A stretch of 24,630 nucleotides of DNA from Chara braunii (taxonomy: Eukaryota > Streptophyta > Charophyceae > Charales > Characeae), in NCBI GenBank assembly GCA_003427395.1, contig BFEA01000302.1, forward strand, positions 1,015,795-1,040,424, written 5' to 3'. Both the position numbers and the translations under genes were made by a program. Position 1 is the stretch's first letter. Each line of letters begins with the position of its first letter. The notes under the pieces were generated by a model, which saw only the letters and a list, made by a program, of their open reading frames with translations, searched no databases and was not told where the DNA came from. Shown here piece after piece: positions 10,813 through 18,400 of the stretch.

Positions 10813-10995
10813 TGTGCAGTCATTATTGCTGTATGTAGACTCAACGTTGGCCGAAATACAGCTATAATGACAGCACGTTTTATTCAGGTGAAGACGGTAG
10901 TGGCGAGGGAGCTATACCCAGGGCCATTGGAGAGGGAGCTATACCCAGGGGCCAGGGCTATTGGCGAAGGAACTATACCCAGGGCTATTGGCATG
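10757..10995 (+). repeat. short tandem array GGGAGCTATACCCAGGGCTATTGGCGA
   Basis: Five units of about 27-35 bp built on GGGAGCTATACCCAGGGC(T/C)ATTGG(C/A)GA start near 10757, 10784, 10907, 10932 and 10966. The unit starting near 10784 is interrupted by the foldback element at 10793-10897. The array is non-coding. Confidence 0.65.
10793..10897. mobile_element. 105-bp foldback MITE with TA target duplication
   Basis: Two 42-bp arms (10793-10834 and 10856-10897) are inverted copies matching at 36 of 42 positions, with perfect ends CCGTCTTCACC ... GGTGAAGACGG and a 21-bp loop. A TA dinucleotide flanks both ends (10791-10792 and 10898-10899). Inverted ends plus TA duplication fit a non-autonomous Tc1/mariner-type miniature element. 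The insertion splits a GGGAGCTATACCC tandem array. There is no transposase. Alternatives are an expressed hairpin or a chance palindrome; the arm length makes chance unlikely. Confidence 0.7.
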
Positions 10996-11069
10996 GAACC
11001 CTGCCAACCTGAAAGGGCCATCCTATTGCCACCATCTCCACAGGGAGAGAAAAAGGAGAGGACAAAAGA

Positions 11070-11255
11070 GAGAAAAGCTAAGCTGGGCCGCCTCCCGGCC
11101 GGGCGGGCCCGGGGGGGTCCGGCCGGCGAAACCGGGCGACGCAAAAACACAGCAAGGAATTTTTTTATTTTTTTTTTGAAGGCGGGGTTGTGCTGCGCTA
11201 CCCTAGAGGACCGCGAATCTGCAATAAAAAGTGAACTTCGGGAGGTGGGTGGGGG
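11070..11255 (+). repeat. GC-rich/T-tract dispersed repeat, copy cut by gap
   Basis: The order is GCTAAGCTGGGCCG, a CCCGGCCGGGCGGGCCCGGG-type core, GCGACGCAAAAACA, a T-tract, GGCGGGGTTGTGCTG, AGAGGACC, then CTGCAATAAAAAGT and a terminal G-run. The same order is seen at 24430-24630. The copy runs into the N gap at its G-run. Confidence 0.75.
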
Positions 11256-12074
11256 NNNNNNNNNNNNNNNNNNNNNNNNNNNNNNNNNNNNNNNNNNNNN
11301 NNNNNNNNNNNNNNNNNNNNNNNNNNNNNNNNNNNNNNNNNNNNNNNNNNNNNNNNNNNNNNNNNNNNNNNNNNNNNNNNNNNNNNNNNNNNNNNNNNNN
11401 NNNNNNNNNNNNNNNNNNNNNNNNNNNNNNNNNNNNNNNNNNNNNNNNNNNNNNNNNNNNNNNNNNNNNNNNNNNNNNNNNNNNNNNNNNNNNNNNNNNN
11501 NNNNNNNNNNNNNNNNNNNNNNNNNNNNNNNNNNNNNNNNNNNNNNNNNNNNNNNNNNNNNNNNNNNNNNNNNNNNNNNNNNNNNNNNNNNNNNNNNNNN
11601 NNNNNNNNNNNNNNNNNNNNNNNNNNNNNNNNNNNNNNNNNNNNNNNNNNNNNNNNNNNNNNNNNNNNNNNNNNNNNNNNNNNNNNNNNNNNNNNNNNNN
11701 NNNNNNNNNNNNNNNNNNNNNNNNNNNNNNNNNNNNNNNNNNNNNNNNNNNNNNNNNNNNNNNNNNNNNNNNNNNNNNNNNNNNNNNNNNNNNNNNNNNN
11801 NNNNNNNNNNNNNNNNNNNNNNNNNNNNNNNNNNNNNNNNNNNNNNNNNNNNNNNNNNNNNNNNNNNNNNNNNNNNNNNNNNNNNNNNNNNNNNNNNNNN
11901 NNNNNNNNNNNNNNNNNNNNNNNNNNNNNNNNNNNNNNNNNNNNNNNNNNNNNNNNNNNNNNNNNNNNNNNNNNNNNNNNNNNNNNNNNNNNNNNNNNNN
12001 NNNNNNNNNNNNNNNNNNNNNNNNNNNNNNNNNNNNNNNNNNNNNNNNNNNNNNNNNNNNNNNNNNNNNNNNNN
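11256..12074. other. assembly gap, 819 N
   Basis: An unresolved run of N is bordered on the left by a G-run and on the right by a C-run. Reading frames drawn across it are meaningless. Confidence 1.
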
Positions 12075-12290
12075 CCCCCCCCAACTAAGTCCCTTACCTT
12101 GTTGAAGGCGGCCGTTGGCGGGGTGCGCGATGGCGGACGTTAGCAGGTGCTGGCGGTGCGTCGAAGAAGCGCGTTGAAGTTGCGCGTCGAAGGCTGGCGG
12201 ACACACAGTGCTGCAAGGCAGGGAAGGGTGGACGTCCGGGGCACATCTTCAGCACGGGGGAGGGAACGGGGGCCGGTAGTTCCCGCCCTC

Positions 12291-12378
12291 ACTGATTTGA
12301 AATCAGTGCAATCTGGGCCATCGATCTTCGAGATCGACGATCCAGATGGGGCCCGATTTCAAATCGGTGAAATTGGGC
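12291..12378 (+). repeat. cluster of three adjacent hairpins
   Basis: Three inverted repeats lie in succession. The first is ACTGATTT-G-AAATCAGT (12291-12307). The second has arms beginning ATCTGG and ending CCAGAT with the nested pair ATCGATCT/AGATCGACGAT (12311-12347). The third is GCCC-ATTTC ... GAAAT-GGGC (12351-12378). The second and third have a counterpart at 23887-23952. Confidence 0.7.
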
Positions 12379-12389
12379 CTACCGGCCCC

Positions 12390-12600
12390 GTTTTTTTTTT
12401 TTCCCGCGGTCCACATGGTCTACGAAGGGGGCAAAAAGGGCCCCAGCGCCAAAAAAAAAAAACAAAAAAAAAACTAACCTACAGTGATGCGCTGGGGGCA
12501 CAACCGGGCGCGACATCCGGCCAGGCGGCCCGGCACCCCCCCCGGGCGACGGTCAGGCCGCCGGGCGGCCCGAGGACCGGCCTAGGAAAAAAGGTAAAAC
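12390..12600 (-). repeat. GC-rich/T-tract dispersed repeat, inverted diverged copy
   Basis: Read on the minus strand the order matches the copies at 11070 and 24430: CCTAGGCCGG, a GC-rich core with CCCGGGGGGGTGCC, a GCGCCCGGTTGTG phrase, poly-T, then a diverged GGACCGCGGG tail. It faces the 11070 copy across the gap. Confidence 0.5.
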
Positions 12601-12848
12601 AGCTTTTGCGCCGAGGTGAACAGGGTGACCCTTGCCTATTTCTCAGGCTGCAATCACCAAAACGTTACCTGTTTCTTTTTTTTTCTTTTTTTTTACTGAA
12701 GCATTTCTGTTGTTGACGTAGCACATGGGAGATAGAAAACAAGGGACAGCGCAAAGTGATGAGCAGTGTTTCCTAGTTGCACCATCAGCTCGGAAGTAAG
12801 CAAAATCTGTGAGGTGACATCATGTGTGCTAATAGCACCTGACCTGAT

Positions 12849-12973
12849 CTGATCACATCTGACGTCACCAGATGTGTTCTGATCACAGCATATCTGATGT
12901 GATCCATTCACACGAGATCTGATGTGATCTCTTCACACCAGAACTGATATGATCTGATCACACCAGATCTGAT
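12849..12973 (+). repeat. 25-bp minisatellite, five units
   Basis: Five head-to-tail units of exactly 25 bp (starts 12849, 12874, 12899, 12924, 12949) follow GTGATCTGATCACACCAGATCTGAT. The unit contains near-palindromes (TGATCA, AGATCT). A further partial unit follows. Confidence 0.9.
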
Positions 12974-13008
12974 GTAATCAGGTCTGGTTGTTTGTCTGTT
13001 CTACCGTC

Positions 13009-13009
<1 letters not shown>

Positions 13010-13040
<31 letters not shown>

Positions 13041-13105
13041 ATTGATAGATGATGCATTGATTGATTGGCTGATTGATTGATGTTGATTGATGGATGGATG
13101 ACGTA
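13010..13105 (+). repeat. (GATT)n microsatellite
   Basis: This is a GATT/GATG-type tetranucleotide run, pure at first and decayed towards its 3' side. Confidence 0.95.
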
Positions 13106-13169
13106 AATGGAACACACAAACAACTGATGACTGTCTCTTCTTGAGTTTTGCATTTTTCTTTTTCTAAAC

Positions 13170-13268
13170 GAATTTGGACCATGTCTCAATTTATGTGTGT
13201 CATCCTTGCGCGGGGACCAAGCTAATCTTCATTCTCTGTATCATTCCAATTTGCATTAGTAGTTTGTA
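13170..13268 (-). pseudogene. U6 snRNA-like copy, probably pseudogene
   Basis: On the minus strand the sequence runs AAATTGGAATGATACAGAGA, then GATTAGC, then CCCCGCGCAAGGATGACACA and ATGGTCCAAATT. That is the order of the universally conserved U6 spliceosomal RNA: ACAGAGA box, AGC triad region, internal stem-loop and 3' end. A four-base insertion follows ACAGAGA, the 5' stem-loop is not recognisable and no terminal T-run is present, so it is likely a dead copy. U6 copies commonly spread by retrotransposition. Confidence 0.85.
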
Positions 13269-13520
13269 TGCACCATTTTTGACTTCTTCCCCCCCCCCTC
13301 CTTGCATTTCAGCATTTTTGTCTTCTTCACCCGCCCCCTTGCGTTTCAGTATCTTCCTGCGACAGCATAGGAGTCAAATCTGCCAGACAGCATAGGAAGC
13401 ACACATCGACTTTTGCTGGCCCTTTTTTCTTCACTTCTTGAAAAAACTACGCCATATTCTTCTCTCATATATGTCTCACGCTACCTAATCTCCTATCTGA
13501 GATTGGGATAGGGGATTACA

Positions 13521-13706
13521 CCAACCTCCACCCTAATGGCCTAAGCTCTGCTGCAATCCCTAACACCTGGCGCGAGCTAGATTGCAACGGTTGCCTTCTA
13601 GCGTAGGAATCGTTGAATGTTACAGTTACGGGTTGACACTGACCTCCACCCTCCACCTGTGCCTAAACACCGCTGCCATCCCTAACACCTGGTGCGAGCT
13701 AGAAGG
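13521..13706 (+). repeat. direct repeat of about 62 bp, two diverged copies
   Basis: CCTCCACCCTAA ... ATCCCTAACACCTGGCGCGAGCTAG (about 13521-13582) recurs as CCTCCACCCTCC ... ATCCCTAACACCTGGTGCGAGCTAG (about 13639-13706). The repeat is non-coding. Confidence 0.75.
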
Positions 13707-13803
13707 TGACTCCCCAGCTACCTCCTAACCAACCAGGAGAGGCAAGCCAACTATCTCAGCTGGTGAACCTGAAGCATGCCACAGGGGGCCACGGTGAACG
13801 ATG

Positions 13804-13872
13804 TGCGAATCGAACCCACGACCTTCTGAATACCGCTTACGTGCTCTACCAACTGAGCTAGGCTGCTGGCCC
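13804..13872 (-). pseudogene. tRNA-like element (tRNA pseudogene or SINE head)
   Basis: On the minus strand there is a perfect A-box/D-arm TAGCTCAGTTGGTAGAGC (complement of 13843-13860) and, at normal spacing, a B-box/T-arm GTGGGTTCGATTCGCAC. The T-stem has one mismatch, the anticodon stem does not pair well, and the acceptor strands do not match, so a functional tRNA is unlikely. Both internal Pol III promoter boxes survive, typical of a tRNA pseudogene or tRNA-derived SINE. Confidence 0.75.
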
Positions 13873-14084
13873 CACTTTTGCTGGCCCTTTCTGTTGATTA
13901 TTTCTGTCTGATGTTGCAACTCCAGACTCTCACTTGGAGTTCCCTGAGAAAGATGAGCTAAAAAAGGACAGCATTTCCACAGACATCGCATAAGTATCAG
14001 ACAGTAGAACTGACTAAGACTGGCATCGTATCGCATACAGATTACGAAAACACAGCAAATGACAGCAGACCAGACTCAATGCGT

Positions 14085-14245
14085 TGTAAGTGTGAGTCAT
14101 CATCAGCTCGCGTGTGCTGATTACGTCCCTGCCCTTTCTACACACTCCCCGTTGTGCCAGCCAATTGGATGGTCAGGTGGAGTGTCTAGCTCGCGGTGAT
14201 CTCAGCGCTTTGCCGATCGGGGTGCTGTGAGAAGTTCATTGAGCT

Positions 14246-14280
<35 letters not shown>

Positions 14281-14311
14281 GTCCATAGGTGAACCTCCAG
14301 AACGACGATCA
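14085..14311 (+). pseudogene. 18S rRNA 3'-terminal fragment, diverged
   Basis: The landmarks appear in the order of eukaryotic 18S rRNA: GTGAGTCATCA, GATTACGTCCCTGCCCTTT, CAATTGGATGGTC, TTATCATTTAGAGGAAGGAG, AAGTCGTAACAAGG, TAGGTGAACCT. Substitutions fall in normally invariant sites (CTACACACTCCCC, GTGTCCATAGG, CCTCCAG) and there are small indels, so this is a pseudogene. About the last 225 nt are present. It ends just before the adapter-containing junction. Confidence 0.88.
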
Positions 14312-14334
14312 AGAGCGAGGAGAGGGGGGAAGGG

Positions 14335-14372
14335 CTGTCTCTTATACACATCTAGATGTGTATAAGAGACAG
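14335..14372. other. Nextera mate-pair junction adapter (artefact)
   Basis: The 19-mer CTGTCTCTTATACACATCT is followed immediately by its reverse complement AGATGTGTATAAGAGACAG. These are two back-to-back Tn5 mosaic ends, exactly the 38-bp circularisation junction left by Nextera mate-pair libraries. It is not genomic sequence; the bases on either side were kilobases apart or otherwise unlinked. Confidence 0.98.
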
Positions 14373-14392
14373 GTGCTGTTATACTCCGGGGT

Positions 14393-14466
14393 GTCCATTA
14401 GGTGCGTTTCCTGGACGCACACTATACCTGGCCAATTCCTGCCCCCTACCCCTCTCATCAAGTCCC
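14393..14466. repeat. exact copy of window positions 1-74 next to adapter
   Basis: All 74 bases are identical to the window start. The 20 bases between the adapter and this copy (14373-14392) are probably the sequence lying just upstream of the window. The copy ends at a single N (14467) and a G-run, the edge of the next contig. Confidence 0.9.
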
Positions 14467-14916
14467 NGGGGGGGAGCGAAGAAAAGCCAGCAGAGCAGAC
14501 TCAGACTTGGAATTCTCAGGAAAAAAGATCAAAAGACCCAATGAAAATGGGCCATCAGATTGCATATCGCCCACATCAGGCCATTTTTTTCTTTTGCAAC
14601 TTCTCCGGCCTTCTTGAGGCCTCATACCAGCTTCGGGCGTTCAGCCCGCCCCTCGGGACCCCCCACGGGTGCCCGGCACATCTTTCACGCTGCACCGGGC
14701 CCGCACCAAACATTCGAACAGGCGCCCGTACATGTGTGCCCCATATGAACCGCAGCAACGTGCGAAAGTGACCCGGACGTCCAGGCTGGCTCTGCCTAGA
14801 TTTATAAAATTCATTTGTAAACGAAATCACATCAGCCGCTGTAGACGGCCTCTCGAAAGAAAAACCGGAGGCGCTCATCGGATACAACAGAACACGACTC
14901 CAGTTGACTGCATGTG

Positions 14917-14957
14917 CCGGGGTTTGAACAGTTGACCAGTGGATTAAAACATTCCAC
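14917..14957 (-). pseudogene. tRNA-Lys-like 3' half, degenerate
   Basis: On the minus strand an anticodon-arm-like GTGGA ... TTTTAA ... TCCAC is followed by GGTC and a T-arm-like GTTCAAACCCC, resembling the anticodon and T arms of a tRNA with a TTT anticodon. The loop is two bases too long, and no D-arm is recognisable upstream, where an A-tract begins instead. It is a weak, fragmentary match. Confidence 0.3.
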
Positions 14958-15308
14958 TTCTGTGCACCATGTTCTTTTTTTTTTTTTGCAGAAAAAAAAG
15001 GGAAACAGCCCTGAAGTATCATCATCGAATTGATTGACAAGCCGTGGGTAATTCAGAAGAATCAGAACTATTATTATTATTTTATTTTTTTTCTTAACTT
15101 GGAACGACAACTTAAGGAGGTTTACTTCTGCAAGCAAGTTCAGGACCATCTATCTGGTAGTGGGGAGAAAGAAGCCTAAGTGTTTGAAAAGACTCTGAAT
15201 TCACTTGTGAATGTAAGATCTAAGAAGAGCAGAGAGAGAGGCACATGAAACTGGTACCCCCTCTTGCTTCGGCCTCTCACGGTGAGCGCAACACAGAATA
15301 AAGTGTAT

Positions 15309-15388
15309 TGATGGCGCAAATGGCTTGGTAGAGTATAGCCTTGTCAAGGGCCCAAGGCTAAGGTTGAGGGTTCAAATCCCATTTTTTT
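15309..15388 (+). pseudogene. tRNA-like element with T7 terminator
   Basis: An A-box-like TGGCTTGGTAGAG (15321-15333) and a B-box GGGTTCAAATCCC (15368-15380) stand at tRNA-like spacing and are followed at once by T7 (15382-15388), a Pol III terminator. The middle forms a 7-bp stem AGCCTTG/CAAGGCT with an enlarged loop. Acceptor pairing is not evident. It lies about 70 bp beyond the stop codon of the peptidase, in antisense to it. Confidence 0.5.
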
Positions 15389-15455
15389 CCGCTCATCAGC
15401 TTCGCTGCTTGGCCAATGACATGCATTCAAATACAGCAGTTGAGGAAGAGGGAAC

Positions 15456-18400
15456 TTACTCGGATTGCATGACAGTCGACGAAGACAACACTGGAACGGG
15501 ACGGACAGTCGGGAAGAGTTCTGCCCGGCGCTTGAACTCTGCAATATCCTTAATCAATGCTGTATCACCGGGCTTTTCGCATCCGTCGGCCACCTTCATC
15601 GCGTCATCCACCTCCGACATCATTGCATGGCAATTCTTTCCCCAAATTTGCACTGCAAGCTTGCGCCTGCTCGTGGATGCGGCAGAGAGATAGGAGTCGT
15701 AACATTGAAGCACATCTTTCATCTTCAATTCATGAAGAGCTTGGGCTTCGAGCTTGCGAGCATTGAAAAGGTACCGGTTGTCCCATATCTGGGCCCAATG
15801 CCGATCGCTTTCCTCCTCAAGGTTCGTGTCCTTCTCCAACTTCTGAGAAATGAGCGCTTCCTGATGATTACTGAATTGCTCGTCAGTCATCGTAACAAGA
15901 TAGTTTCTAAAGTCTTCGATGAACGCATCGATACGCGAGTGCACGTGCCGAGGGTGGTATTCCGCTGACTGAACCCGGAAACAAAGACCCATTACCGTCT
16001 GCGTTACTCTGACACTGCATTCCACAGAGTACCCCAGCTGCTCCTTGGTTCTGAGCTGGTCGAAGCTCGGCTCCCAGATTATATGTTCCAGGAGGTCCAC
16101 AATTGCGCGATCTCGAACCGTCTCCTTCCCCCAGTCCTGCTTCATCTGCAAGTACATTTCGACGACGGAGTTTTCTTCAGCGTCCAACTTCGCACGTGCG
16201 TTGATCACATACGAGACGCCATCGGTGAGCTGCACAATTCTTTCGACAGGTCGATGCTCAGGTCGCAATGTTTTTTGCGGTAAACAGGACTGCACCGTCT
16301 TCACCAACTCCAAAGCCTCCTCCTCCGTCAAGTTCCCGTGAGCCAGACACTCTGTGAATGTTTGGTCCAGCATGGCTGGAACAAAGCTGGCCAGGTCCTC
16401 TGGCGTGCAAGAGAGTAATGCATCGAGTCTCTCCTCCACTGGGAAGCCTCTTTCCCGGAGAACGCGAAGCCTCAGATACGCTGAATGCTTCCACGGTTTC
16501 ATATTGGCATTGCCGTAATCTCGAACAAGCTCCTCCTTCACAACTTCAAACCTGTCCTTCTGCACTTTGAAATCTCTTAGTTGTTCGAACACCGTCTTCA
16601 CGAGCAGGCCAAGCTTGTCGTTGAATCCATGAAACTTGAATTCTAAGCGGCTCGCGCTCAACGTTGCATTCCAATCCAGCCTAGCAACGCTCGCCAGGTA
16701 CACAGTTTCGCTGAGAGCGTCTGCATGGAGCTTGACAAACAGCTCCCCGAGGACCACATTCTTCGCGCTCTGCATGAACACCCCACTGGTAATCGCAAAA
16801 TACACGCTCGCCCTCGGTGTTTTGAAGACCGTGTCCTTCAGGTAGTGCAACTTCATGCAGTCGTCTTCGTAAATAATTTTCGGGAAACGTTTCACAACTG
16901 CATTCGGGGAGCTCGGCGGCGCCGGCTCAGTGAGTTTGTCGGATGTCTCCGGCATGGTTTTCGGGTAAGTCGTCCCTGCTGCATCGTCAACTTCCGCAGG
17001 CAACTCCGCCAACGTGACTTTCATGGTTAACTCTGTCGACATGATTTTTGCACATGACCCTGGCGGCATGACTTCTGCAGAGGACTCGGTCAGCACGGCT
17101 TCTGGCAACGGTGCTTGCAATGATGTGGCTTTCCCAGATGATTCCAGCGAAGACATGACTTTCGCAGGTGCTGAGTTTGAGGGTGTGAGCACATCACATA
17201 GCTGACCCGAATCGCCAACGGGTTCTGCCAGTTTCACAGGCTCAACACGCAGGGTGAAGTCGTGCGGAATGAACAGATTCTGCAGTGGCATGTGGAGTGC
17301 AAGGTTCGAACTCGGTGGTTTTGCCCACCGTTCCACAAGCTCTGCATCGATGTCTTTGACCCGATAACGAACTCCGAACCAAGGTTCCACAAGTACACCG
17401 GACGACGTGTTGTCGAATGACCGTGTCACTAAGTCCACACGCATATTTTCAGGAGACAGCCAGTTAAACACATCCTCCACGAGCGCCGGGTCCCACTCCT
17501 CGACGATATACTCTCCTGAGATGATGTGTTCCTCCGGATAGAGGTGCATGTTCTCCGCAAGACGGCAAGTGTAATCCTCAGGTAGATCTTCCTCCGCAAA
17601 GCGGAACTCCATATCCGCCACAGATTTCAGTTCTCGAAAGACCCATTCCTGCGGTCCGACCTCCTTTGCCATATGGATGTATTCGTAAACCAGCCCGATA
17701 ACATCCATGACCTTTTCGAGTCCGAGCACTGTGAGCCGAATGCTTATACTAAACAGATACATTGCGGAGTTGCGTTCGAAACCACTGTCCCCAATTCCCG
17801 CCGTTAAGCTCTGTGCCAGCCCCTTGGCCTTGAGGAGAGAGAGAATGCTCCCAGCTCCCTCATGGCCGATAAGATGTGACACGTAGTCGTAAGGCTTTTT
17901 GCGGTAGACTGAATCAAGGCAAGGGAGAGGCCACTGCAGGCTTAGCTGGTGCTGATCTTTGACCGACTGCACGATGTACATCTTCCCCTTCTCCCACAGT
18001 CTTCCTTCTCGCGCAAAGTTCAGCCTCTCTGTACCCCCCGGTCGTACACCAACAAACAATTCCTTAACTGTCTTCTCCATACCATCAAGAGGTTCTGCCC
18101 CTAAAACAACCAGCTTCATCCTTCCTGCCCTGTAATGCTCCTTGTAGAGGTTAATTAGCTTCCCCCTTATGCCTTTTCCTTTCACAAGCGGCTCACCCAA
18201 ACTCTTTCTGTTGCCCCAGCTGAACTTGTGTAGTTCATACGCTGAGTTGGCAGTATGACACTGAAGCTGCTGCAATCGGCACCGGTCATTCTGGACGGAC
18301 TGATTGAACTCTGAGTCGACAGACTGCACTTCTCGTTCCATAGCTTCGTCTTTGGCCAGTGGAGCAACAAAGAATTGCGCAAATCTGTCGAGCGCCGGGG

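Noticed and set aside
10732-12206. Very long open frames on both strands across the N gap
   Set aside because: They are open only because N codons cannot contain stops; the real sequence on either side is repeat DNA.
12849-13105. Possible CRISPR-like array
   Set aside because: The 25-bp units are directly adjacent with no spacers, and the rest is a tetranucleotide microsatellite; the context is eukaryotic.
13804-13872. A functional tRNA gene
   Set aside because: A- and B-boxes are good, but the anticodon stem and acceptor stem do not pair and the T-stem has a mismatch.
13725-14036. 103-codon minus-strand frame containing an SSVGRARKRY-type phrase
   Set aside because: That phrase is the typical conceptual translation of a tRNA gene; the tRNA-like element explains it.
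14335-14372. Perfect 38-bp palindrome as a transposon end or recombination site
   Set aside because: It is identical to the library junction of two Tn5 mosaic ends, and the flanks show an artefactual duplication.
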